Shown here: positions 52,772-60,634 of the stretch, piece after piece
Layout: each line of letters begins with the position of its first letter
How positions within the stretch are numbered: position 1 is the first letter of the stretch
Assembly: GCF_001635685.1 (NCBI RefSeq)
Contig: NZ_LWFF01000274.1
Coordinates: 97,627 to 161,626, forward strand
Reading direction: 5' to 3'
Length of the DNA: 64,000 nucleotides
Source of the DNA: Erythrobacter sp. HI0063
GTDB lineage: Bacteria > Pseudomonadota > Alphaproteobacteria > Sphingomonadales > Sphingomonadaceae
Translations under genes and position numbers: made by a program
Notes under the pieces: model-generated
The model's database searches: none
What the model was told of the DNA's origin: nothing
What the model saw: the letters and a program-made list of their open reading frames with translations, nothing else

Positions 52772-54301
52772 ATGAGTGCATTCGGACGAAAGAACGGACC
52801 GGGCGGAATGTCCTCCGGCGCACGTCCGCAATTCGGAGTCGCCAAGCCGATGCGCGGCGGAGGCCCGCCCGCCCCGCCGAAATTCGAACCCGAAAGCGAC
52901 GGAGGCGAGCAGTTCCCACCGCTTCCCGACGACGCACTCTCGCCGCAGACCGGCGGCGGCGCGCAGAAATCCGAAGCGATGGCGCGTCTAGAAGACCGCA
53001 TGAACGCGGTCCACGACACCAGTTCGCAGGTCGGCGGGTTCGAAGCGAGCGTCCACAAGATCAAGGAACAGGTGCTTCCCCGCCTGCTCGAACGCGTCGA
53101 TCCGGAAGCCGCCGCCACGCTGACCAAGGACGAGCTGTCCGAAGAATTCCGCCCGATCATTCTGGAAGTGCTGGCCGAGCTCAAGGTCACGCTCAACCGG
53201 CGCGAACAGTTCGCGCTCGAAAAGGTGCTGGTCGACGAGCTGCTGGGCTTCGGTCCGCTCGAGGAATTGCTCGCCGATCCCGACGTGTCGGACATCATGG
53301 TCAATGGGCCGCAGCAGACCTATATCGAAAAGAAGGGCAAGCTGGTGCTCGCCCCGATCCAGTTCCGCGACGAACAGCACCTGTTCCAGATCGCGCAGCG
53401 GATCGTGAACCAGGTCGGCCGCCGTGTCGACCAGACCACCCCGCTTGCCGACGCGCGCCTCAAGGATGGCAGCCGCGTCAACGTGATCGTCCCGCCGCTC
53501 TCGCTGCGCGGCACTGCGATCTCGATTCGTAAATTCTCCGAGAAGCCGATCACGATCGACATGCTCCAAGGCTTCGGCTCGATGAGCGAGAAGATGGCCA
53601 CCGCGCTCAAGATCGCGGGCGCGTGCCGCATGAACGTCGTGATCTCCGGCGGTACCGGCTCGGGCAAGACGACCATGCTCAACGCCCTGTCGAAGATGAT
53701 CGACCCGGGCGAACGCGTGCTGACGATCGAAGACGCGGCGGAACTTCGCTTGCAGCAGCCGCACTGGTTGCCGCTCGAAACGCGCCCGCCAAACCTCGAA
53801 GGCCAGGGCGCGATCACCATCGGCGACCTCGTTAAGAACGCCCTGCGTATGCGCCCCGACCGGATCATTCTGGGCGAAATTCGCGGCGCGGAGTGTTTCG
53901 ATCTCCTCGCCGCGATGAACACCGGCCATGACGGCTCGATGTGTACGCTCCACGCCAATTCCCCGCGCGAGTGCCTCGGCCGTATGGAAAACATGATCCT
54001 GATGGGCGACATCAAGATTCCCAAGGAAGCCATCAGCCGCCAGATCGCGGAAAGCGTCGATCTGATCGTTCAGGTCAAGCGCCTGCGCGACGGTTCGCGC
54101 CGCACGACCAACATCACCGAAGTGATCGGGATGGAAGGCGACGTGATCGTGACGCAGGAATTGTTCAAATTCGAATATCTGGACGAAGGCGACGATGGCA
54201 AGATCATGGGCGAATACCGCTCCAGCGGCTTGCGACCCTATACGCTCGAAAAGGCGCGCCAGTTCGGCTTCGACCAGGCCTATCTCGAAGCCTGCCTCTG
54301 A
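52772..54301 (+). CDS. cpaF: Type II/IV secretion ATPase CpaF (Flp/Tad pilus)
   Basis: The 509-residue cytoplasmic ATPase powers assembly of Flp pili. A Gly/Pro-rich N-terminus of about 75 residues precedes the helical N-domain (LLERVDPEAAATLTKDELSEEF). The ATPase core has Walker A SGGTGSGKTTML, the Asp box (LTIEDAAELRLQQPHW), Walker B (DRIILGEIRGAECFDLL) and the His box (TGHDGSMCTLHANSPRE). All are intact. The ATG at 52772 is preferred over a TTG three codons upstream. No other cpa/tad gene lies in the window, so it is split from the rest of its system, at least on the 3' side. Confidence 0.95.
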   Translation: MSAFGRKNGPGGMSSGARPQFGVAKPMRGGGPPAPPKFEPESDGGEQFPPLPDDALSPQTGGGAQKSEAMARLEDRMNAVHDTSSQVGGFEASVHKIKEQVLPRLLERVDPEAAATLTKDELSEEFRPIILEVLAELKVTLNRREQFALEKVLVDELLGFGPLEELLADPDVSDIMVNGPQQTYIEKKGKLVLAPIQFRDEQHLFQIAQRIVNQVGRRVDQTTPLADARLKDGSRVNVIVPPLSLRGTAISIRKFSEKPITIDMLQGFGSMSEKMATALKIAGACRMNVVISGGTGSGKTTMLNALSKMIDPGERVLTIEDAAELRLQQPHWLPLETRPPNLEGQGAITIGDLVKNALRMRPDRIILGEIRGAECFDLLAAMNTGHDGSMCTLHANSPRECLGRMENMILMGDIKIPKEAISRQIAESVDLIVQVKRLRDGSRRTTNITEVIGMEGDVIVTQELFKFEYLDEGDDGKIMGEYRSSGLRPYTLEKARQFGFDQAYLEACL

Positions 54302-54307
54302 CCGCTT

Positions 54308-54574
54308 CTATCCCGCGATAACCACCGGCAGGGCAAGCGCCAGCATCCCGCCGCCAAGCACAGCCAGCATCAGGAACAGCCCGGTCCACGGCACCCAGCC
54401 GACCCGGTCGATATCCTTGCGCCGCGACCGACGGCGATCCATCGCCAGCGCGATCACTGCCAGCAGAACGAGCAATCCGCCGCCCATTGCCAGCAATTGC
54501 GCATCGTTGGCGAAGAGCAGGAAATCGGGTTCGGTCACAGCACGGCCATATGGTTCAGCCGCGCGAAACGGCAA
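54308..54574 (-). CDS. Small two-helix membrane protein, unknown function
   Basis: This protein has 88 residues from the ATG, or 76 from an in-frame GTG at 54538 that lies after a less conserved-looking segment. Two hydrophobic stretches (QLLAMGGGLLVLLAVIALAM and GLFLMLAVLGGGMLALALPV) flank a basic loop (DRRRSRRKD). No family recognised. It converges with cpaF (6 bases between stops) and is divergent from the entericidin-like gene. Confidence 0.65.
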   Translation of the reverse strand: MPFRAAEPYGRAVTEPDFLLFANDAQLLAMGGGLLVLLAVIALAMDRRRSRRKDIDRVGWVPWTGLFLMLAVLGGGMLALALPVVIAG

Positions 54575-54683
54575 GACCGCTAGCGCGACGACTTGGAATA
54601 GCCGACTGGCTCGGAGAGATCGCCCCGGCTAGTCTGAGCGCGAGCCGGGATCGGCTTCAATCATGAAGAGTGGATTTATCGCC

Positions 54684-54809
54684 ATGCGCAAGATCATCAT
54701 CGCCCTCGGCCTCGCAGCCATGACCATCTCGACCGCTGCGTGCAACACGGTGCGCGGCATCGGGCAGGATCTCGAATCGGTCGCGAACGACGTCGATAAC
54801 GCCACCTGA
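54684..54809 (+). CDS. Entericidin-like small lipoprotein
   Basis: This 41-residue protein, MRKIIIALGLAAMTISTAAC then NTVRGIGQDLESVANDVDN. A lipobox (STAAC) would be cleaved before Cys, leaving a mature lipid-anchored peptide of about 22 residues with the CNTVRGIGQDLE pattern of the entericidin A/B family. Entericidins are an antidote/toxin pair in enterics; single copies in alphaproteobacteria are common and stress-linked. An in-frame ATG at 54663 would add seven residues before the signal peptide. Confidence 0.85.
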   Translation: MRKIIIALGLAAMTISTAACNTVRGIGQDLESVANDVDNAT

Positions 54810-54857
54810 TTCAGGTAGCATTCCGCCCTTTCCGGCGGGTGCTCCGCAGTCCGCCAG

Positions 54858-55457
54858 TCAGCCTTCGGTCTGTCGGTAGACGAGAACCAGATTGTTGGCG
54901 GGCATGGCGTGGCGCTCGGTGCGTACGAAACGATGCTTCGCAGCCAGGCGATCGAGATCGTCCAGCCTGCGCAAACCCCAGCGCGAATCCCGGTCTTTCA
55001 GGCTTCGGTCGAATGCCAGATTGGAAGCGGCGGTCTCGACGCCGTCTTCGATGAAGGGCCCATAGAGGATCAGGGGCGCCCCCCGCCCCAAAACCTCTGC
55101 CGCGCCCGCGAACAATCCCTCGGTAGCCTCCCACGGGCTGATATGGACCATGTTGACGCAAAGCAGCGCGTCGGCATGCTCGATCGGCCATTCGATGCTC
55201 GCCGTGTCGAGGAGGATCGGATCGGCGATGTTTTCCAGCGCCGCCTCGCTGGCCCAGGCGCGGATCGAATCCAGTGCCCCTTCGTCCCGGTCGCTCGGCT
55301 GCCAGCGCAATTGCGGGAAACGTCGTGCGAGGAAGACCGCGTGCTCTCCCGTCCCGCTGGCGATCTCCAGAACCAGACCCTTTTCGGGCAGTTCGCTTGC
55401 GAGAACGTTCGCGAGCGGCTCGGCATTGCGCGCGGTGGCAGGCGCGTGGCGCTTCAC
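54858..55457 (-). CDS. DUF938 SAM-dependent methyltransferase-like protein
   Basis: This 199-residue Rossmann methyltransferase-like protein starts at GTG overlapping the stop of the ABA4-like gene. Motif I is GLVLEIASGTGEHAVFLARRFP, and the DUF938 hallmarks VNMVHISPWEATEGLFAGA and PLILYGPFIEDG are present. The substrate is unknown. It is the last gene of a four-gene minus-strand group starting at dgt. Confidence 0.9.
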   Translation of the reverse strand: MKRHAPATARNAEPLANVLASELPEKGLVLEIASGTGEHAVFLARRFPQLRWQPSDRDEGALDSIRAWASEAALENIADPILLDTASIEWPIEHADALLCVNMVHISPWEATEGLFAGAAEVLGRGAPLILYGPFIEDGVETAASNLAFDRSLKDRDSRWGLRRLDDLDRLAAKHRFVRTERHAMPANNLVLVYRQTEG

Positions 55458-55906
55458 TGCCAGCGTCCGCCCTGCCGCGCTCGCCGTTCCCGCACCGCCA
55501 GCCAGACCAGCAGGCCGAGCGGGCCCGCCAGGAAGGTCGCGAGCAGGATCGGCGCCTGAAGCAGGCGGGAGAAGTTTTTCGCATCCGCATCCCGCGCGAT
55601 CCACAGGCCGACGAACAGGTCGAAGGCGAGATAGTGGATCCAGCCGACCACCGCCCCGCCCTTGCTGGCGAAGATCGCCTGCACGCCGGAAATCGTGGTG
55701 AAATCGGCCCCGCCACTCGCCCCGACGGGATCGACCGTACCGCTCACAATCAGGCCGAGCAGGATGGCGTAAGCGAGGCAGAGCAGTCCTATCCCGGCGA
55801 ACAGCACGCCCGACAGCAAGGCCGCCCAGCGCGGGGCCAGGATCAGTCCGGCCCACCAAATCATCGCCCAGACATTGGCGATCCCGAATACGGTTTGCCA
55901 GGCCAT
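55454..55906 (-). CDS. ABA4-like integral membrane protein (DUF4281)
   Basis: This 150-residue protein has four hydrophobic helices. The pattern MAWQTVFGIANVWAMIWWAGLI, then VQAIFASKGGAVVGWIHYLAFDLFVGLWIARDA is typical of the ABA4 family. Plant ABA4 is needed for neoxanthin synthesis; bacterial members are common in carotenoid-producing alphaproteobacteria, but their reaction is not known to me. His and Asp in GWIHYLAFD are candidates for an active or metal site. It lies 10 bases after the NAD(P)-binding protein gene. Confidence 0.85.
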   Translation of the reverse strand: MAWQTVFGIANVWAMIWWAGLILAPRWAALLSGVLFAGIGLLCLAYAILLGLIVSGTVDPVGASGGADFTTISGVQAIFASKGGAVVGWIHYLAFDLFVGLWIARDADAKNFSRLLQAPILLATFLAGPLGLLVWLAVRERRARQGGRWQ

Positions 55907-55916
55907 CTGCGCTCTC

Positions 55917-56618
55917 CTAGTCCAGTTCCGCCGTCGGCAGGGGCAGGCTACGCGCGGCGCGCTCGATGCCCGAATTGGAATGGGCGAAGCGTCCCCGCGC
56001 CGGTTTCAGGGCCAGAGCCAAGCATGCCTGCGCGACCGTTTCGGCTTCGATGGCACGGTATTGCGCGTATTTGCCGTGCAGTAGCAGGTTGAACAGCGGG
56101 CTCGCCGCGATCGCCAGCCTTTCCGCCGGGCGCCGGTCTCCGCCCCTGTCGCCGCGCAGCAGGCCGGGGCGCAGAATGTCGAGACGGTGAAATCCCACGC
56201 GGCCAAGTTCCCGTTCGACTTCGCCTTTCACGCGCAGGTAGAACTGCTTGGCGTGCGGATCGGCCCCGACCGAACTGACCACCACCATCCGGTCGCACCC
56301 TTGCGCCTTTGCCGCGCGCGCCGTTTCCAGCACCAGATCGTAATCCACCGCGCGAAACGCCGCTTCGTCCTCGCCTGCCTGTTTCCAGGTGGTCCCGAGC
56401 GCGCAGATCAGCGCGCGCGGGCGCAGGGCTTCGAAGACGCCCCCCCAATGAGAAGCCTCGGCCACGAACATTTCCATGGTCGCGCCCTTGGGCAGAGCCA
56501 TTTCGCGGCGCGCGACCGCGGCGAGGCGAAGATCGCGTCGCCCCACGCAGGCTTCGACCACATGCCGCCCGACCAGCCCGGTCGCGCCCACCAGCGCCAG
56601 GCGCATTGCATCAGACAT
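55917..56618 (-). CDS. NAD(P)-binding epimerase-like protein
   Basis: This 233-residue atypical SDR/NAD(P)H-binding protein has the dinucleotide-binding motif LALVGATGLVGRHVVEA, then ALICALGTTWKQAG, and the segment VVVSSVGADPHAKQFYLRVKGEVER. YLRVK takes the place of YxxxK. It resembles the HTATIP2/TIP30-like oxidoreductase group. It overlaps the dgt stop by 8 bases. Substrate unknown. Confidence 0.85.
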   Translation of the reverse strand: MSDAMRLALVGATGLVGRHVVEACVGRRDLRLAAVARREMALPKGATMEMFVAEASHWGGVFEALRPRALICALGTTWKQAGEDEAAFRAVDYDLVLETARAAKAQGCDRMVVVSSVGADPHAKQFYLRVKGEVERELGRVGFHRLDILRPGLLRGDRGGDRRPAERLAIAASPLFNLLLHGKYAQYRAIEAETVAQACLALALKPARGRFAHSNSGIERAARSLPLPTAELD

Positions 56619-57783
56619 TGCGCAGGCCTTCGGGCACCCGGCCATGGATGCGGGCATATTGGTCGATGGCGAAGCGATCGGTCATGCCCGCGATGAAATC
56701 CGCGATATGCCGGCTGCGTTCGGGCTCCCGCTCGGGCAGGCTGACACGCCAGCTTTCGGGCAGCGCGCCCGCATCCTCGGTATAGGCCGCGAACAGCGCC
56801 GCGATCACGTCGCTTGCGCGTTCGGCGGTCTGCTTCTGATCGGGATGATAATAGAGGCGCTCGTACATGAAGGCTTTCAGGCGGCGTTCCTGGGCCTGCA
56901 TGGCGGTTGAGAATCCTGCGAGGGCCCGGCCCGCAGCCCGCACGTCATCGACGCTGCCGACATCTGCAAGCTGCGACCCGCTATGCTCCAGCACGTCATT
57001 GACCATGATCCCGATCTGCCCACGCACCAGTTCGCGCAGCTTGCGCTCGTGCTCGGCGTGGGGGAAGCGCGCCTCGACCCGCTTCCACTGATCGGCGACG
57101 AAATCGAGCGTCAGCAGATCGTCGAGCTGGAGGAAACCGGCGCGCAGCCCATCGTCGATATCGTGATTGTCGTAGGCGATATCGTCCGCGACATTGGCGA
57201 TCTGCGCTTCCGCCGAAGGCCAGCTGGCAAGATCGAGCGGAAACGCGGCGTCGATTTCGGCCAGCGCCCAGTTCGGCGAAGCGACCGGGCCATTATGCTT
57301 GGCGAGGCCTTCGAGCGTCTCGAATGTCAGGTTGAGTCCGTCATGCGTCGGATAGGGGCTTTCCAGCCGCGCCAGCGTGCGCAGCGAATGCGCGTTGTGA
57401 TCGTATCCGCCCGCCTGCGCCATCGCGGCTGACAAAGCCGTCTCCCCCGCATGGCCGAAGGGCGGATGGCCGATATCGTGGGCGAGGCACAGCGCCTCGG
57501 TCAGATCTTCGTCCAGACACAGGGCGCGGGCCAGGACACGGCCGATCTGCGCGACTTCGATGCTGTGCGTCAGGCGGGTGCGGTAATGATCGCCATCGGG
57601 CGCGACGAAGACCTGCGTCTTGGAGCGCAGGCGGCGGAAGGCGATCGAATGGACGATCCGGTCCCGGTCGCGCTGGAACTCGCTGCGCGGTCCGCGCACT
57701 TCGCCGCGCGCGATGTCGTTCGCTACGGGAAATTCCCGCCCGCGCGAGAAGGCCGGGTCCGAGGCGTATGCTGCGCGATCCAT
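56611..57783 (-). CDS. dgt: Deoxyguanosinetriphosphate triphosphohydrolase-like protein
   Basis: This 390-residue HD-domain dNTPase removes triphosphate from dNTPs. The metal site is seen as RTRLTHSIEVAQIGR (first His), CLAHDIGHPPFGHAGE (HD pair) and the later VADDIAYDNHDIDDGLR (Asp). The N-terminal FQRDRDRIVHSIAFRRL is typical of the type 2 Dgt family. It heads the minus-strand group; a terminator for the upstream subtilase gene precedes it. Confidence 0.94.
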   Translation of the reverse strand: MDRAAYASDPAFSRGREFPVANDIARGEVRGPRSEFQRDRDRIVHSIAFRRLRSKTQVFVAPDGDHYRTRLTHSIEVAQIGRVLARALCLDEDLTEALCLAHDIGHPPFGHAGETALSAAMAQAGGYDHNAHSLRTLARLESPYPTHDGLNLTFETLEGLAKHNGPVASPNWALAEIDAAFPLDLASWPSAEAQIANVADDIAYDNHDIDDGLRAGFLQLDDLLTLDFVADQWKRVEARFPHAEHERKLRELVRGQIGIMVNDVLEHSGSQLADVGSVDDVRAAGRALAGFSTAMQAQERRLKAFMYERLYYHPDQKQTAERASDVIAALFAAYTEDAGALPESWRVSLPEREPERSRHIADFIAGMTDRFAIDQYARIHGRVPEGLRNV

Positions 57784-57856
57784 CGAGCGGAGCGCCTAGG
57801 TCAGCTACGCCCGAGCGGCAACGTGAACAGATTGGCAACCTCAAGTCAGGCGCCGA

Positions 57857-57895
57857 TAAAAAAGGGGCCGCGCGTCGCGAACGACGCACGGCCCC
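57857..57895 (-). terminator. Intrinsic terminator after the subtilase gene
   Basis: A 14-pair stem with one C-A mismatch (57864-57877 with 57882-57895) and a 4-base loop is followed, on the minus strand, by TTTTTT and AT (57857-57863). It lies 18 bases past the peptidase stop. Confidence 0.9.
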
Positions 57896-57913
57896 CAAAG
57901 CTAGATCGAAAAA

Positions 57914-59032
57914 TCAGCGAATGCCGATGGTATCCGGATTGCCGTCCGGATCGCCCTTGACGGTTCCGCCCGACCGCACCGGGCCGAGCAGCAGCAGGCC
58001 CGCAAGGTGCGGGGCCGCCATCGAGGTGCCCGACAGAGTGGCGTAACCGCCGCCCTTATAGGTCGAGTAGATCGAGGAGCCCGGCTCAGCGTAATCGACC
58101 GGCGGATTGCCGAAGTTCGAGAAGCTGGACCAATTATCGCCCTGCGCGAAGCTGGACACGGTGTAGACGTTCGGCCCGTTGGCGCGTGCGGGCGAGTGGT
58201 TGTCCGCATTGTCGCTTTCATTGCCCGCCGCAAGGATGAACTTCACCCCGCCGGCTGCGGCATTGATCACTGCATTGTCGAGCGTGGTGGATACCCCGCC
58301 GCCAAGGCTCATATTGGCGACATCGCCCGGACGGCCGACCTGTGCGACATAGTCCACGCCCGCAATCACGCCGCTGTTCGATCCCGAACCGCTGCGCGTC
58401 AGCACCTTGACCGCGACGATTTCCGCACCGGCAGCTACACCGACCACGCCGATATTGTTGTTCGCGATGGCGGCGATCGTCCCGGCGACATGCGTGCCGT
58501 GGCCGTTGCCATCATCCCCGTTCTTTTCGCGCGTGAAGCTGCGCGACATGGCGGTGTTGACGTTGAGATCGGGGTGATCGAGGTCCACCCCGCTATCGAT
58601 CACGAAAGCGCGACCCGTGGCGCCCGTCTGCCCCCCGCCGACGCGCGCGATGCCCCAGGGCGTGGTTTCGGAAGCGCTACCCGTGCTGCCGCCGCCCTTG
58701 TTGGGCTTGCCCTGCACGATCTTCACCACCTGATCCTGCTCGCAATAGGCGATGCGCGGGTTCGAAGCCTGCATCTGCGCAGCGCCGCGGGCAGACATGT
58801 TCGCAGCGAAACCGCGAATGGCGCGGGTGTAGACGTGATTGACGTTTCCGCCCGCATTTGCGGCAGCGGCGTTCGCCTGGGCCCTCTCCTGCCCACGCGC
58901 CACCGTGCCTTCCTTGAAGACGCAGATATAGCTGTTGTCGATCTTCTGCGCTGCCGCCGGCGCGGCGATGCCCGCCGCTGCGAGCGCCATTGCGCTCACC
59001 ATGGCGAGGCGACCCAAAGTACCTGATTTCAT
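57914..59032 (-). CDS. S8 family subtilisin-like serine peptidase, secreted
   Basis: A 372-residue preproprotease. The signal peptide ends at PAAAQ (residue 29); an I9-type inhibitor propeptide covers about 33-105; a Gly/Ser linker follows. The catalytic triad is complete: Asp146 (FVIDSGVDLDHPD), His178 (GHGTHVAGT) and Ser337 (LSGTSMAAPHLAG), with the oxyanion Asn in LAAGNESD. It belongs near proteinase K-type S8A enzymes. It has its own terminator and a 123-base gap upstream, so is likely monocistronic. Confidence 0.95.
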   Translation of the reverse strand: MKSGTLGRLAMVSAMALAAAGIAAPAAAQKIDNSYICVFKEGTVARGQERAQANAAAANAGGNVNHVYTRAIRGFAANMSARGAAQMQASNPRIAYCEQDQVVKIVQGKPNKGGGSTGSASETTPWGIARVGGGQTGATGRAFVIDSGVDLDHPDLNVNTAMSRSFTREKNGDDGNGHGTHVAGTIAAIANNNIGVVGVAAGAEIVAVKVLTRSGSGSNSGVIAGVDYVAQVGRPGDVANMSLGGGVSTTLDNAVINAAAGGVKFILAAGNESDNADNHSPARANGPNVYTVSSFAQGDNWSSFSNFGNPPVDYAEPGSSIYSTYKGGGYATLSGTSMAAPHLAGLLLLGPVRSGGTVKGDPDGNPDTIGIR

Positions 59033-59120
59033 GTGTAACGTCCCTTCCCGAGTTACGAGAAGGGCAGCATGCCGCCTGCGGACCGGCGTGCAAGAGCGGA
59101 CGTCGAGTTTTCGCTAAAAT

Positions 59121-59143
59121 CGTAATAGTGTTACAAGATTACG
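59121..59143. promoter_or_regulatory. Inverted repeat upstream of the subtilase gene
   Basis: CGTAAT (59121-59126) and ATTACG (59138-59143) form an inverted repeat with an 11-base spacer. It is in an AT-rich pocket 89 bases before the peptidase start and could be an operator. No regulator gene is adjacent. Confidence 0.3.
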
Positions 59144-59155
59144 ACGCTTTTCTTT

Positions 59156-59851
59156 TCAGTCCTTCGCCAGGATCCAGTCGGCAGCCGCCTGGCAGTGCGT
59201 GTCGGTAGTATCGAACACCGGCAGCACATTCGCGTCGGTATCCACGACCAGGCCCAGTTCGGTGCAGGCCAAGATCACCGCACCCGCGCCGCGCTGTTCC
59301 TTGCGAGTGATGATAGTCTTGAGCGCGCGTTCGGCATCGCGGCTGACCTTGCCCAGCATCAGCTCCTTGTAGATGATCGAATCGACCATCTCGACATCGT
59401 CCTCGTCGGGAGGAAGCAGGTCCACGCCATGGCCGATGATGCGCTGGCGATAGAAGCTTTCGGTCATCACAGGCCGCGTGCCGAGCAGCAGCACCTCGCC
59501 GATATCGTGCCCTTCCAGCGCCTTGCCGACCGTGTCCGCGATATGGATGATCTCGATCCCGATCGCTTCCGCCACCCGGTCATAAACCCGGTGCATGGAA
59601 TTGGCCGCGATCACGATGGCGCCTGCGCCCGCATCTTCCAGCCGCCGCGCGCTGTCGATCAGCGTGCGTGCCGCTTCGTCCCAGCTTTCTTCCTCGCGCA
59701 GGGCATAAAGCGGTGCGTATTCGAGGCTTTCGATCAACAGCGGTGCACTGTGCACCGGCGTCTTCGCCTTTTGCACGAGGCGATTGATCCGTTCGTAATA
59801 GGCGCGGGTCGAGACCCAGCTCATCCCCCCTATGAGGCCTAGCTTACGCAA
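59156..59851 (-). CDS. Aspartate/glutamate racemase family protein lacking the first catalytic residue
   Basis: This 231-residue protein has the family N-terminus MRKLGLIGGMSWVST and the two half-sites of the racemase fold. The C-terminal site is intact: VILACTELGLV with Cys196. The N-terminal site reads IAANSMHRVY, with Ala83 where typical aspartate racemases have Cys (PCNT) and the YgeA type has Thr. With only one acid/base residue it may catalyse a one-sided reaction, use another residue, or act on a different substrate. Overall similarity is closest to the YgeA subgroup (NSMH versus NTMH). Confidence 0.85.
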   Translation of the reverse strand: MRKLGLIGGMSWVSTRAYYERINRLVQKAKTPVHSAPLLIESLEYAPLYALREEESWDEAARTLIDSARRLEDAGAGAIVIAANSMHRVYDRVAEAIGIEIIHIADTVGKALEGHDIGEVLLLGTRPVMTESFYRQRIIGHGVDLLPPDEDDVEMVDSIIYKELMLGKVSRDAERALKTIITRKEQRGAGAVILACTELGLVVDTDANVLPVFDTTDTHCQAAADWILAKD

Positions 59852-59956
59852 TGCACCGTCCTTCCTGTGGCACCCGCCATCTATCGGGCGAGGTCGTTCG
59901 TTTCGGGCACAACGATCCGGGTAGCGGGGGGTTCCGACACCCGGGCCCGCGACAGG

Positions 59957-60274
59957 TCAGTCGGCGAAGCCGGTGGCGCAGAGCGCGGCGGAGGACGAGG
60001 TCACGGCCACCACTTCGGCATCGCCCACTCTGGCGACCCGACCGAGATAATCTCTCACCGTGACGGGATCGCGCTCCGCGGCGCGGGTCTTCAGGCGTTC
60101 GAGCTTCCTGAGCTGTTCTATGGTCAGCCGATCGACCATGCGCCCGGCCATGCAATCGGACACCCGGTCGTTAAGGCCTGCCTCGCTCAACGCGCTGCGC
60201 ACGCGGCTTTCGGCGATGGCCTGGACGCATCCGGCCAGAAGGAGCGGCGCGAGGAAAAGCGCCGCATATCTCAC
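59957..60274 (-). CDS. Small lipoprotein, paralogue of the upstream gene
   Basis: This 105-residue protein starts at GTG, overlapping the previous stop (GTGA). It has a lipoprotein signal (LFLAPLLLAGC), then the module ESRVRSALSEAGLNDRVSDC and MAGRMVDRLTIEQLRKLERL. This module repeats in the preceding gene with about 50 percent identity by eye. The C-terminal part contains SSSAALC. No function is known to me. The two genes look like a tandem duplication at the end of the pnt transcript. Confidence 0.8.
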   Translation of the reverse strand: MRYAALFLAPLLLAGCVQAIAESRVRSALSEAGLNDRVSDCMAGRMVDRLTIEQLRKLERLKTRAAERDPVTVRDYLGRVARVGDAEVVAVTSSSAALCATGFAD

Positions 60275-60615
60275 AGCGAAATCCCCAGCGAACAGCCCGC
60301 CGCCGCCCGCACCGTCACTTCGATGGCCTGCGGATCGTCCACCCGCTCCAATCTCGCGATCACGTCGCCGGGCGCAAGCGGGATGCCCGGTTCGCCTTCC
60401 AGCGGAGCGAGCCGTTCGAGGCTGCGCAATTGCCCGATCGTCAGCTGGTCGGTCATCCGCCCCGCCATGCATTCGGCGAGCCGGGGCGGGACGCCCTGTT
60501 CGGTCAGCGCAGTGCGCACGCGGGTCTCCGTCACGCGCTCCACGCCGCCGAAATAAAGCCAGGCGGCGGTTCCGGCGAGTGCCAGGACGACTATCAGGAT
60601 GAGGGCCTTCCGCAT
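60271..60615 (-). CDS. Small membrane-anchored protein, paralogue of the downstream gene
   Basis: This 114-residue protein has one N-terminal helix (LILIVVLALAGTAAWLYFGG), then ETRVRTALTEQGVPPRLAEC and MAGRMTDQLTIGQLRSLERL, the same module as its neighbour. The mature part has Cys residues at equivalent positions (one in the module, one near the C-terminus), so a periplasmic disulfide is possible. It lies 19 bases after pntB and is probably cotranscribed with it. Function unknown. Confidence 0.82.
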   Translation of the reverse strand: MRKALILIVVLALAGTAAWLYFGGVERVTETRVRTALTEQGVPPRLAECMAGRMTDQLTIGQLRSLERLAPLEGEPGIPLAPGDVIARLERVDDPQAIEVTVRAAAGCSLGISL

Positions 60616-60634
60616 GACTGGATCGCCTCTTCGC

